A stretch of DNA of 64,000 nucleotides. Origin: Monoglobus pectinilyticus. GTDB lineage: Bacteria > Bacillota > Clostridia > Monoglobales > Monoglobaceae. Every line of letters begins with the position of its first letter. Within the stretch, counting starts at the first letter, position 1. Under the pieces are notes generated by a model. It worked only from the letters and a program-made list of their open reading frames with translations. It made no database searches and had not been told where the DNA came from. The stretch is taken from NCBI RefSeq assembly GCF_002874775.1, contig NZ_CP020991.1, positions 1,555,225-1,619,224 on the forward strand, in the 5' to 3' direction. The position numbers and the translations under genes were made by a program. This document shows positions 46,128-54,649 of the stretch, piece after piece.

Positions 46128-46388
46128 ATGGCTCATAAGAAGGGAATGGGTAGTACCAAAAACGGAAGAGATTCCGAGTCCAAACGCCTAGGCGTTAAAA
46201 AGGGCGATGGTCAGCCTGTTATTGCCGGAAATATCCTCGTTAGACAGAGAGGAACTAAGATTTACCCCGGAGTGAACGTTAAAAAGGGTAGTGATGATAC
46301 TTTGTTCGCACTCGTTGACGGAAGAGTTAAGTTTGAACGTAAGGGCAAGACAAAGAAACAGGTTTCTGTTTACGAAATTGTTCAGTAA
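46128..46388 (+). CDS. rpmA: 50S ribosomal protein bL27, without N-terminal extension
   Basis: 86 residues: [20 protein letters not shown] onward, normal core with [15 protein letters not shown]. Most Firmicutes L27 carry an extension of about nine residues ending in FFA that the protease Prp removes, and prp (ysxB) lies between rplU and rpmA. Here the protein starts directly at the mature end and the 42-base gap has no prp. SD AAGGAGTG upstream. Confidence 0.96.
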   Translation: MAHKKGMGSTKNGRDSESKRLGVKKGDGQPVIAGNILVRQRGTKIYPGVNVKKGSDDTLFALVDGRVKFERKGKTKKQVSVYEIVQ

Positions 46389-46405
46389 TTTAAACAGCTA
46401 TAGTG

Positions 46406-46434
46406 GGGTGGACTTTGTCCGCCCTTTTGTTTTT
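46406..46434 (+). terminator. Terminator after rpmA
   Basis: GGGTGGAC (46406-46413) pairs with GTCCGCCC (46417-46424), one G-U, loop TTT, followed by TTTTGTTTTT. A longer AT-rich inverted repeat follows at about 46435-46488. Confidence 0.85.
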
Positions 46435-46534
46435 ATATATTAAGTTTAAAATAATTGTATAGGATTATTGTTTTAAACTTAATATATAGTTAGAGCTATA
46501 TCCAGCGCTCTTAGAGCGGAACAGGAGGAAAAAT

Positions 46535-47809
46535 ATGTTTTCAGACAGTGCGAAAATATTTATTAAAGCGGGTGACGGCGGAAACGGAGCGGTTACCTTT
46601 CATAGGGAGAAATACGTGGCGGCCGGCGGACCGGACGGCGGCGACGGAGGAAAAGGCGGAAATGTCATTTTTGTTGCTGATAAGAATGTTAATACGCTGG
46701 TTGATTTCAGATACAAAAGAAAATTTGCCGCTGAGAACGGCGGAAACGGCAGAGACGCGAACAGGAATGGCAAAAACGGAGAGCATCTTAGGATTAACGT
46801 CCCTGTTGGAACTATAGTCAGAGATGAAAAAACGGGACTTGTTATATGTGATTTGAAACAGGACGGCGAGGAGTTTGTTATTGCAAAAGGTGGTATAGGA
46901 GGCTGGGGAAACGCCCATTTTGCGACCGCTACCAGACAAGTGCCGAGATTTTCAAAACCAGGCGCGCCTGGCGATGAGAGAATGGTAACTTTGGAATTAA
47001 AATTAATCGCTGATGTTGGGCTGCTGGGATTTCCTAATGTGGGAAAATCTACATTCCTATCCATTGTCAGTGACGCGAGACCTAAAATAGCTAATTACCA
47101 TTTTACTACTCTGCAGCCTAATTTGGGTGTAGTGAATATGGGTGACGGTTCATTTGTTGTAGCTGATATACCCGGAATTATTGAGGGCGCACATGAAGGA
47201 GTTGGGCTTGGTCATGAGTTTTTAAGGCATGTTGAGAGAACAAAGCTGCTTCTGCACGTTGTTGATGTTTCAGGAATTGAAGGCAGAAACCCGATTGAAG
47301 ATTTTGATACAATAAATAATGAACTTAAACTGTATAGTGAAAAGTTGGCTCAAAAACGTCAGATAGTTTTAGCTAATAAATCCGATATACCGGGGTTTGA
47401 AGAAAATTATGAGGCGTTTAAGAAAGAGATGGAGGACAGAGGGTATACGGTCTTTAAGATATCGGCGGCTACTAAAGCAGGGATAAGCGAAGTTCTGAAA
47501 TACACCTATGAAATTCTTTCTAAAATTCCTGATGAGGAGTTTGAAGAAGAATACGAAATGTTTGATTTGGAGTCAGACAGAAAAGCTGACGATACGATTA
47601 CAGTCAGTGTGGAAGACGGAGTTTATCATGTTGAGGGCAGACGGGCACAGTTTATTGTAGGTTCTACCAATATGGAAGATTATGAATCCCTGCAGTATTT
47701 CCAGCGTGCACTTATAAAAAGCGGTGTAATAGACAAGCTAAAAGAAGCCGGAATCCAGGACGGAGACCCTGTTGAAATATATGGATGTGAATTTGACTAT
47801 GTTGAATAA
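46535..47809 (+). CDS. obg: Ribosome-assembly GTPase Obg/CgtA
   Basis: 424 residues. The Gly-rich Obg fold (1-158, with GGNGAVTFHREKYVAAGGPDG), the GTPase domain with GFPNVGKST near 165-173, DIPG near 212 and NKSD near 285, and a C-terminal OCT domain (about 345-424). It acts in 50S maturation and, in B. subtilis, in stress and sporulation signalling. The SD AGGAGG is strong. The rplU-rpmA-obg order is conserved. Confidence 0.97.
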   Translation: MFSDSAKIFIKAGDGGNGAVTFHREKYVAAGGPDGGDGGKGGNVIFVADKNVNTLVDFRYKRKFAAENGGNGRDANRNGKNGEHLRINVPVGTIVRDEKTGLVICDLKQDGEEFVIAKGGIGGWGNAHFATATRQVPRFSKPGAPGDERMVTLELKLIADVGLLGFPNVGKSTFLSIVSDARPKIANYHFTTLQPNLGVVNMGDGSFVVADIPGIIEGAHEGVGLGHEFLRHVERTKLLLHVVDVSGIEGRNPIEDFDTINNELKLYSEKLAQKRQIVLANKSDIPGFEENYEAFKKEMEDRGYTVFKISAATKAGISEVLKYTYEILSKIPDEEFEEEYEMFDLESDRKADDTITVSVEDGVYHVEGRRAQFIVGSTNMEDYESLQYFQRALIKSGVIDKLKEAGIQDGDPVEIYGCEFDYVE

Positions 47810-48542
47810 TTTTTTAAATTGGCTTAGTATCTCGGGGTTTAATAATTTGCATATACTGGAGTCTGTAAAAATATATTTGATGATGCTGCCTTTTATTGTA
47901 TTGGCGCAGTGTTTAATAGCTAAAAATTCACATAAATTAGGTAATGATTATAATCTGCACCGTGTCATTACGGTGCAGATTTTCTGCTTTCTATGCGTCG
48001 GCATTTTAACAACAACAGGTGTTCCTGATATAAAATATATTATTGCTCATAAATATTCACTGGACTTAGATATTATTAATTATAGCAAAGCGGCAATGGA
48101 AAGGTTGTCTCCTATTACCAGCAAACTTATTTATCTTTTTAATCCGGCTGAAATACATATTAATCCGTATCGTATGTATTTTAATGACCAAATGAGTTAT
48201 ATTCTGAACGTCATTTTATTTGTTCCCTTTGGATTCTTATTCTCTGTTCTGAGTATTGATAAATCAAAAATCGGATGGAAAAGGATTGCAGTAATAGGTT
48301 TTTTGTTTTCATTTTCAATTGAATTTATGCAATTATTTAATAGGAGAACCACAGATTTAGATGATTTAATCACCAATACATTCGGAGCGGTTTTGGGATT
48401 TATAATTTATATGATATTATATAAAAGAAAAAGATTGAATTTTATTACGAATATGCGGTGCAGCGGAAGTTTTATAACTCTTTATGAATGTGAAATATAT
48501 ATTGTATTAATATATGTTTTATGGTTGTTGAACCCAGTGTAA
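47799..48542 (+). CDS. VanZ-like family membrane protein
   Basis: 247 residues if it starts at ATG 47799, which overlaps the obg stop by 11 bases; no good ribosome site is seen, so the start is uncertain and coupling to obg is likely. About six membrane segments. The C-terminal half has the VanZ signature NVILFVPFGF followed by FSIEFMQLFNRRTTDLDDLITNTFGAVLGF. VanZ proteins give low-level teicoplanin resistance in one case, but most chromosomal members have unknown roles. Confidence 0.82.
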   Translation: MLNNFLNWLSISGFNNLHILESVKIYLMMLPFIVLAQCLIAKNSHKLGNDYNLHRVITVQIFCFLCVGILTTTGVPDIKYIIAHKYSLDLDIINYSKAAMERLSPITSKLIYLFNPAEIHINPYRMYFNDQMSYILNVILFVPFGFLFSVLSIDKSKIGWKRIAVIGFLFSFSIEFMQLFNRRTTDLDDLITNTFGAVLGFIIYMILYKRKRLNFITNMRCSGSFITLYECEIYIVLIYVLWLLNPV

Positions 48543-48586
48543 ATTCGTGTGAAATTATAAATAAAAAAGAAATTATATGGAAAATA

Positions 48587-48615
48587 TTGACATGAAATGT
48601 ATTTCATGTTATAAT
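48587..48615 (+). promoter_or_regulatory. Perfect consensus htrA promoter with palindromic operator in its spacer
   Basis: TTGACA (48587-48592), 17-base spacer, TATAAT (48610-48615): both boxes match consensus. ACATGAAAT (48590-48598) and ATTTCATGT (48601-48609) form a perfect 20-base palindrome that fills the spacer exactly, so a bound dimer would block RNA polymerase. The regulator is not known. Confidence 0.9.
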
Positions 48616-48649
48616 AGCACTAATTCAATTTGAATGGTGCTATTTTTTT
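48615..48649 (+). terminator. Terminator of the obg-vanZ unit, overlapping the htrA promoter
   Basis: TAGCAC (48615-48620) with GTGCTA (48637-48642), inner ATTCA/TGAAT (48623-48627/48631-48635), then seven T. Its left arm lies before the htrA start, so it can only fold in readthrough from upstream. Confidence 0.82.
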
Positions 48650-48700
48650 GTTGTATTTATATAAATGTGAATTTAAAGAACAAATTTTGGAGGATAATTT

Positions 48701-49855
48701 ATGAAAAAAAGAATTTGTTTGGCAGTGTCTGCAGCGCTGATTTCATCTTGTTGTATTGGATATAGTGTTTTTTCTTTAGAAAAACCAAATATATTCGTTA
48801 ATGGAAATCAAATAGAAACCGACGCTTTTATTCAGGACGGCGTTACCTATGTTCCTTTGAGGGCGGTTAGTGAAAGTTTGGGCGCAGATGTTGCCTGGAA
48901 TGAAGAAACACAGGAAATTAATATTAGTCAGTCTCAGTCAGGCGCGGATATTTATTCATATGCTATTAATAAAATTTCGCCCAGTACTGTTGCTATAGTG
49001 GGGAACTATACCGGAAACACTACCGCAACTTATCAGGATAAATATGCGGAGGGTATAGCTCATGGTACCGGAGTTGTAATTACGTCGGGGGGAGAAATAC
49101 TGACAAACGCTCATGTTGTTGAGGATATGTCGTCAATAATTGTGATTTTGTCAAACGGCGAAGGTTATGAAGGGAAAGTTAAGTATATCGACAGTGACCT
49201 TGATTTAGCTGTTGTTAAGATTGAAAAATTGGGTCTTACGGTAGCTCAGTTTGCTGATGAAAGTTCGATTTATCCAGGAAATCAAGTAGTTGCTGTCGGA
49301 ACTCCGGTATCAATGTCACTGCGGAACTCGGTTTCAGCCGGGATTATCAGCGGTGTAAACCGAAGCACTTCGAGCGATTATAAGCTTATTCAGACCGACG
49401 CTGCAATTAATCCCGGTAACAGTGGAGGTCCGCTGGTTAATTTAAACGGAGAGGTTTTGGGTATATGTTCTTCCGGGTATGTTGGAACAGGAATTGAAGG
49501 GCTCAGCTTTGCGATACCTATATCGGACGTAAAATATGCAATAAATCAATTTCAAACATACGGCAAAGTAAAAAGACCAAGCTTTGGAGGGGAGTTCCAG
49601 GAGAGCGCAGCTGCGAAATATGGACTGCCAAGTAATGAAGGCCTCACGTTCTCGGGAATAGTTCCGGGCGGAGCCGCAGCAAATGCCGGAATACAGAATG
49701 GCGATATATTAATCTCTGTCGACGGCGTTTATGTAAATTCTAAAATAGACTGGAACGAACTATCAAAAAACTATTTGCCCGGAAGCGGTGCCGGCGTGCA
49801 GGTAAAGCGAGGGGATAGTTTTATAGATACATATATAACTTTTGATGAAAAATAA
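48701..49855 (+). CDS. HtrA/DegP-like trypsin-type serine protease with CuAO-type stalk and PDZ
   Basis: 384 residues. Signal or anchor about 1-25, a copper-amine-oxidase N-terminal-like domain about 28-75 (VNGNQIETDAFIQDGVTYVPLRAVSESLGADVAWN shape), the protease with His in TNAHVVED near 136, Asp in DLDLAVVK near 167 and Ser in NPGNSGGPL near 240, and a PDZ domain about 300-380. It degrades or refolds damaged exported proteins. The stalk domain replaces the usual single membrane helix plus linker. SD TGGAGG. Confidence 0.9.
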   Translation: MKKRICLAVSAALISSCCIGYSVFSLEKPNIFVNGNQIETDAFIQDGVTYVPLRAVSESLGADVAWNEETQEINISQSQSGADIYSYAINKISPSTVAIVGNYTGNTTATYQDKYAEGIAHGTGVVITSGGEILTNAHVVEDMSSIIVILSNGEGYEGKVKYIDSDLDLAVVKIEKLGLTVAQFADESSIYPGNQVVAVGTPVSMSLRNSVSAGIISGVNRSTSSDYKLIQTDAAINPGNSGGPLVNLNGEVLGICSSGYVGTGIEGLSFAIPISDVKYAINQFQTYGKVKRPSFGGEFQESAAAKYGLPSNEGLTFSGIVPGGAAANAGIQNGDILISVDGVYVNSKIDWNELSKNYLPGSGAGVQVKRGDSFIDTYITFDEK

Positions 49856-49887
49856 AAATATAAGAATTAAAAGCGGAGGATTATAAG

Positions 49888-51876
49888 ATGAAAAATATTT
49901 TTAAAAAATTATTGGCTATGGGGATTGCGCTGATGATGGTGTCAGCATGTGTTTATCTGCCGGCATTTGCGGCTTCCGGAGACAATGAAGAAAACAATGA
50001 AAATATAGTTGTAGGCGATATTTTAGACGAGATAGGCAATGAAAATTCAGATAACAATGAAGTAACTGAAAAGAAAATTACAATTGCGTTTAAAATTGGA
50101 GACAGTATTTTAAAAATCAATGATCAGGATGTTGCTGTAACAACACCATATGAGCAGAATGGCACAACGCTTGTGCCGCTTAGGGTTATAACCGAGGCGT
50201 TTGGAGCCACTGTAGAATGGAACGACGCTGATATGGGCGTTACACTTACATATGAGGATGTTGTAATAAATATATGGATAGACAGGACGGATGCTTTGGT
50301 TAATGGTCAAAAGACTACATTGCTTTTGGCTCCTCAGCTGACAAACGATACTACAATGGTACCTCTTAGATTTATTACTGAAAATTTTGGCGCTGATGTT
50401 TCATACGATGACGCTACAGAAGCTATTTTAGTTGAGAAAACTATAGTTGAGGAAGGCGCTGTATCAGATTATTCTTCTATACTGCATAATACGGACAAAG
50501 AGTATATAGGGGACAGTTATTACGGATGGTCTATGAAAGCGTCAAAAAGTTTAAGCGTAGCAGACCGTGCGTTTGATGGAAGAAATACTGTTTTTGCTTA
50601 TGGAGATAAAGCGGCTATAGGAATATTTATAACAAGATTAAACGGTATAACAAAAGATGAAGTGTTTACATTATTTAAAGAGACTGCAGGCAACAAAACT
50701 ATTACAAAACAGTCGGAAAGCAAAGACTCTCAAGGTAACGATTGTCTTATAATAGAAACAAAATCATCTACTATAAAAGAATATCAGAAGCATATTATAT
50801 CTGACGGACTGCTTTATACAGTTTTAGTTGAAGTCAGTCTGGACGGTGGAGACATGGATTCTATTTCTCTTGCTGAGACATTTTCCATTAACGTAAAGGA
50901 TTTTAAAAACGCTGTGGATTTGTCAGACGTTGTAAATGGCAAGAGAACTTATGAGAATAAAAACTTAAAGTTCAAATTAGATATGCCCGCCGACTGGTAT
51001 GAGTCATCAAATAAAGATATAGAAAATGTTATAACTTTTACAAACAGAGAAAGTTACAGTGATAACTCATACAGCTATGTTGGAGTATCTATTCAATCCG
51101 TAGATAATATTTCTTCTATTGATAGCTGGGCCAGACATGACTATGAGGGAAATAAAGAATTATATAATTTGGATTACGCAGAATTCAGTGACAGCGTGAA
51201 AACTAAATCATTTTTAGGAAACGATGCAAAGTATTACACATACAGTGTTAAGAATAGTGATGGCAAAGTGGTTGAAACTATGGAAGACATCTTCTTTGTT
51301 CAGGGTGATTATGCTTATAATTTTGCATTCAAGGTTGTTGGAAACGGCGACGCTGATATGGACGCGATAAAGAACTCTGTTACTGTTAAAGATATTGACA
51401 AGTCTAAAGTTGGAAGTTTGTTGGTTAAACAAGAGGATGATATTACATATACAACAGTAAATGGGTCAGCTAACGTAGAATACTCCGCACCGATGACATG
51501 GAATATAAATCGTGATGCTGGGAGCAACTCTTCAATGGTAAATAATGGCGTAGATACGTCTGTTATTGTTTTTGCAATTGATGGAAACTATCGTATTGAG
51601 GATGCTTTGAATTCAATGCTTAAAGATTATTCAAAAAAGAGTAAAAACTATAAGTTAATAAAGCCGGCCTCTTATACTGCTGTAGGAAGCAAGAAAGGAT
51701 ACCGTGCGGTTTTCTCTTATGAAGATAATCAAGGTTTGGCTTATATAATGGATATTTTTATTTGCAATGACGGTAATAATTGCGTTCAATGTATCCTTGA
51801 TACTCCGATAGAGTATTATGGAGCAAAGAATATAAAGATTTTTGAAACAGTTATTGATTCGGTTAATGTAAAATAA
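49888..51876 (+). CDS. Secreted CuAO-stalk protein with repeated PsbP/Mog1-like modules
   Basis: 662 residues. Signal peptide about 1-30. A copper-amine-oxidase N-terminal-like unit pair covers about 65-188 (TTLVPLRVITEAFGATVEWND and TTMVPLRFITENFGADVSYDD). The rest looks like three similar alpha/beta modules of about 130-150 residues (around 195-345, 350-515 and 525-660), each with a predicted membrane-sensor style MPADWYE or APMTWN strand; I compare them to the PsbP/Mog1 fold by eye only. Function unknown. It lies 32 bases after htrA with SD GGAGG and probably shares its promoter. Confidence 0.75.
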   Translation: MKNIFKKLLAMGIALMMVSACVYLPAFAASGDNEENNENIVVGDILDEIGNENSDNNEVTEKKITIAFKIGDSILKINDQDVAVTTPYEQNGTTLVPLRVITEAFGATVEWNDADMGVTLTYEDVVINIWIDRTDALVNGQKTTLLLAPQLTNDTTMVPLRFITENFGADVSYDDATEAILVEKTIVEEGAVSDYSSILHNTDKEYIGDSYYGWSMKASKSLSVADRAFDGRNTVFAYGDKAAIGIFITRLNGITKDEVFTLFKETAGNKTITKQSESKDSQGNDCLIIETKSSTIKEYQKHIISDGLLYTVLVEVSLDGGDMDSISLAETFSINVKDFKNAVDLSDVVNGKRTYENKNLKFKLDMPADWYESSNKDIENVITFTNRESYSDNSYSYVGVSIQSVDNISSIDSWARHDYEGNKELYNLDYAEFSDSVKTKSFLGNDAKYYTYSVKNSDGKVVETMEDIFFVQGDYAYNFAFKVVGNGDADMDAIKNSVTVKDIDKSKVGSLLVKQEDDITYTTVNGSANVEYSAPMTWNINRDAGSNSSMVNNGVDTSVIVFAIDGNYRIEDALNSMLKDYSKKSKNYKLIKPASYTAVGSKKGYRAVFSYEDNQGLAYIMDIFICNDGNNCVQCILDTPIEYYGAKNIKIFETVIDSVNVK

Positions 51877-51931
51877 TTTCAAGTTTGAAAAGGGTTTGCA
51901 AGAAAACACCTCTTTCAAAAATACTCCACAA

Positions 51932-51979
51932 AAAACGGTGCTCTTTTTATGGCTAAAAGTCTGAAGAGAGCGCCGTTTT
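51932..51979 (+). terminator. Terminator after the CuAO-stalk gene
   Basis: AAAACGGTGCTCT (51932-51944) pairs with AGAGCGCCGTTTT (51967-51979), one wobble, around a 22-base loop; the T-run is the stem end TTTT. Confidence 0.7.
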
Positions 51980-52089
51980 CTCACGATAATAGAGTATTTT
52001 GTGATTTGCTGTCATAATTTTGTGTTTTGCATCCCCTTTTGTTTAACACTATTATAATTAGTTATATTTTACAAACTTTAAAAATACTC

Positions 52090-52118
52090 TTGACAAGCGG
52101 AGTAAAATAAGTTAAAAT
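52090..52118 (+). promoter_or_regulatory. ylxM-ffh promoter
   Basis: TTGACA (52090-52095), 17-base spacer, TAAAAT (52113-52118), 66 bases before ylxM. Confidence 0.85.
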
Positions 52119-52183
52119 ATCAGAGTTGTAAAGCTAATTTGCTTTACAAGAGGTTTTATAGACTGAGAGCGGACTGAGGTATT

Positions 52184-52558
52184 ATGGAGAAAAATGTTAA
52201 GGTCGCATTATTGTTTGACTTTTATAGAAATATGCTCACTTCAAGACAGGCTGAGAGCATAGATTTATATTATAACGAGGATTTATCGCTGGCTGAAATA
52301 AGCGAACATATGGGGATAACCCGCCAGGGCGTCAGAGATAATATTAAACGGGCGGAGAACACCTTGTTTGATACTGAGGATAGACTTGGGCTTGCATCCA
52401 GATTTCTTAAAATAAAATCTGATTTGTTGAAAATTGATGATATAATCCGTGATATTGAAGCTTCTCCTAATGTGAAATCTCTGTCAGATGATATAAAACA
52501 TAAGATTAATGATATATTGATTATAATACATGATATAAATAATATTGAGACGGAATAG
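52184..52558 (+). CDS. ylxM: YlxM/p13-like DNA-binding protein (UPF0122)
   Basis: 124 residues. A sigma-70 region-4-like helix-turn-helix is visible at about 18-60 with LTSRQAESIDLYYNEDLSLAEI and ITRQGVRDNIKRAE. YlxM is always found with ffh and is thought to act on the signal recognition particle system; the Streptococcus homologue stimulates Ffh GTPase with scRNA. It has its own promoter and precedes ffh by 46 bases. Confidence 0.93.
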   Translation: MEKNVKVALLFDFYRNMLTSRQAESIDLYYNEDLSLAEISEHMGITRQGVRDNIKRAENTLFDTEDRLGLASRFLKIKSDLLKIDDIIRDIEASPNVKSLSDDIKHKINDILIIIHDINNIETE

Positions 52559-52604
52559 TTTTTTGTGAATTCGGTGGTTTTAGAGAATTTATTGAGGTGT
52601 ATAT

Positions 52605-53984
52605 ATGGCATTTGAAAGTTTATCTGAAAAACTTCAGAACACATTTAAGAAGCTCAGGGGAAAAGGAAAAGTATCTGAGAAAGATTTAAAGGCAGCAATG
52701 CGTGAAGTTAAGCTGGCGCTTCTTGAGGCTGACGTAAACTTTAAGGTTGTAAAAGACTTTGTCAGGGATGTTTCTGAGCGTGCCGGCGGAGCGGAAGTAA
52801 TGGAATCATTAACTCCGGCTCAGCAGGTAATAAAAATAGTAAATGAAGAATTGATAAAATTAATGGGCGGTGAAGCTGAGAAGCTGAATATTGCTTCAAA
52901 ACCTCCCACAATTATCATGATGGCAGGTCTGCAGGGGGCCGGAAAGACTACTACTGCGGCGAAACTCGGCGGACTGCTGAAGAAGCAGGGAAAGCGGCCT
53001 TTGCTGTGTGCGTGTGACGTTTATCGTCCGGCGGCAGTAAAGCAGCTCCAGGTTGTGGGCGGTCAGCTGGAACTTCCGGTTTATGCTGAAGAGGGCGTTA
53101 CCGATGCTGTTGGTATAGCTAAGCGCGGTCTTGAACATGCGGTTCAGCATTCTAACGACGTATTCATTATTGATACTGCCGGACGTCTTCATATAGACGA
53201 ACAGCTTATGGATGAATTGAAAGAGATTGTCAGAGAAGTAAGCCCTACTGAAATTCTTTTGGTAGTTGACGCTATGACCGGACAGGACGCGGTAAACGTT
53301 GCTGATAAGTTTAACAGTGAGCTTGAAATTTCAGGCGTTGTTTTGACTAAGCTTGACGGTGATACCAGGGGCGGTGCAGCATTATCTGTAAGAGCTGTAA
53401 CTCAGAAACCTATCAAGTTTTGCGGTATGGGAGAGAAACTCACAGACCTTGAACAGTTTTATCCGGATAGAATGGCTTCAAGAATTTTGGGCATGGGAGA
53501 TATGCTCAGCCTTATTGAAAAGGCTGAACAGGCTTTAGATTTAAAGAAAGCCGAAGAACTCGAAAAGAAGCTGATGACCCAAAAGTTTACTTTCTCGGAT
53601 TTTCTTGACCAAATGGAACAAATGAAAAGTATGGGTCCTATTCAAAACGTTTTGGGTATGATTCCCGGGGTGAATGCAAAAGCTCTTAAAAACGCAAGTG
53701 TTGATGAGAAAAAAATGGCTCATATAGAGGCAATTATAACATCTATGACGACTGAGGAGAGAGAGCTTAAAGATAAGCTTACTCCGTCGAGAAAAGAGAG
53801 AATTGCAAAAGGAAGCGGTACTTCTATAGTTGAGGTAAACGCATTGCTTAAACAATTTGAGCAGATGCAGAAAATGGTTAAACAGCTTTCCGGCGGCAAT
53901 ATGAATAAAAAGTTTAAAAGAAAAGGGCTCGGCGGAATGATGGGCGGCCCGGGAATGGGCGGCAAAGGCAGATTTCCGTTTTAA
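52605..53984 (+). CDS. ffh: Signal recognition particle protein Ffh
   Basis: 459 residues. N domain (1-90), GTPase domain with GLQGAGKTTT near 106-115, DTAGRLHID near 188-196 and TKLDGDTRGG near 247, and the Met-rich M domain (about 300-459) ending GGMMGGPGMGGKGRFPF. It binds signal sequences and 4.5S/scRNA and delivers ribosomes to FtsY. SD GAGGTG. Confidence 0.97.
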   Translation: MAFESLSEKLQNTFKKLRGKGKVSEKDLKAAMREVKLALLEADVNFKVVKDFVRDVSERAGGAEVMESLTPAQQVIKIVNEELIKLMGGEAEKLNIASKPPTIIMMAGLQGAGKTTTAAKLGGLLKKQGKRPLLCACDVYRPAAVKQLQVVGGQLELPVYAEEGVTDAVGIAKRGLEHAVQHSNDVFIIDTAGRLHIDEQLMDELKEIVREVSPTEILLVVDAMTGQDAVNVADKFNSELEISGVVLTKLDGDTRGGAALSVRAVTQKPIKFCGMGEKLTDLEQFYPDRMASRILGMGDMLSLIEKAEQALDLKKAEELEKKLMTQKFTFSDFLDQMEQMKSMGPIQNVLGMIPGVNAKALKNASVDEKKMAHIEAIITSMTTEERELKDKLTPSRKERIAKGSGTSIVEVNALLKQFEQMQKMVKQLSGGNMNKKFKRKGLGGMMGGPGMGGKGRFPF

Positions 53985-54068
53985 GCTTCAGAGCTTTACA
54001 GCAGTATAAATCAATAGAAAAATAATAAAATTTATATACATTAAGAATTAATTTGGAGGATTTAAAAA

Positions 54069-54314
54069 ATGGCAGTAAAGATTCGTTTAAAGAGAATGGG
54101 AGCAAAGAAGGCACCTTTTTACCGTGTAGTTGTAGCAGACTCAAGATTTCCTAGAGACGGAAGGTTTATTGAGCAGGTAGGAACATATAATCCTATGGTA
54201 GAGCCGGCCGCTGTTGAGTTTGACGCAGAAAAGGTACAGAAGTGGATTGGAAACGGCGCTCAGCCAACTGATACAGTTAAGAGACTTTTAAAGAACAAGG
54301 GTATTATCGACTAA
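54069..54314 (+). CDS. rpsP: 30S ribosomal protein bS16
   Basis: 81 residues starting [26 protein letters not shown] with the family [17 protein letters not shown] and GTYNP motifs. TTGGAGGA is placed well before the ATG. The rpsP-khpA-rimM-trmD order is conserved in Firmicutes. Confidence 0.97.
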   Translation: MAVKIRLKRMGAKKAPFYRVVVADSRFPRDGRFIEQVGTYNPMVEPAAVEFDAEKVQKWIGNGAQPTDTVKRLLKNKGIID

Positions 54315-54348
54315 TTTTAAATAGTTTCCCTTGCGGGAGGATGAAAAA

Positions 54349-54576
54349 ATGAAAGAACTGTTGGAATTTATAGCTAAGTCAATGGTTACTGACCCTGAGT
54401 CTGTTCAGGTTGAGGTTGTCGAGAAAGAAAACCTTACAGTTCTGAAGCTCCATGTCGCTGAAAGCGATATGGGTAAGGTTATAGGAAAGCAGGGAAGAAT
54501 TGCTAAGGCTATAAGAACTGTTATAAAGAGTGCGGGCAGCCGCGAGAATAAAAAAGTTGTTGTGGACATTTTATAG
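54349..54576 (+). CDS. khpA: KH-domain RNA-binding protein KhpA
   Basis: 75 residues from ATG 54349, eight bases after GGGAGG. A single KH domain with VIGKQGRIAKAIRTVIK (the GxxG loop GKQG). KhpA pairs with KhpB (EloR/Jag) and helps control cell elongation and sRNA-linked regulation in Firmicutes. Confidence 0.95.
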   Translation: MKELLEFIAKSMVTDPESVQVEVVEKENLTVLKLHVAESDMGKVIGKQGRIAKAIRTVIKSAGSRENKKVVVDIL

Positions 54577-54579
54577 TCT

Positions 54580-54609
54580 AAAGGTTATCTCGTTTTGAGA
54601 TAGCCTTTT
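54580..54609 (+). terminator. Terminator after khpA
   Basis: AAAGGTTATCTC (54580-54591) pairs with GAGATAGCCTTTT (54597-54609) with one G-U, ending in T4. It separates rpsP-khpA from the following three genes, which could still be reached by readthrough. Confidence 0.8.
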
Positions 54610-54649
54610 AACGTATTGGATATTTTGCGTCTGACAAGAGGTGGCAAAT

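Larger units (their letters stand above)
51877..52183. other. Intergenic region before ylxM
   Basis: About 307 bases. The left part holds the terminator of the htrA unit, the right part the ylxM promoter. In between I see only AT-rich sequence. Confidence 0.5.
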
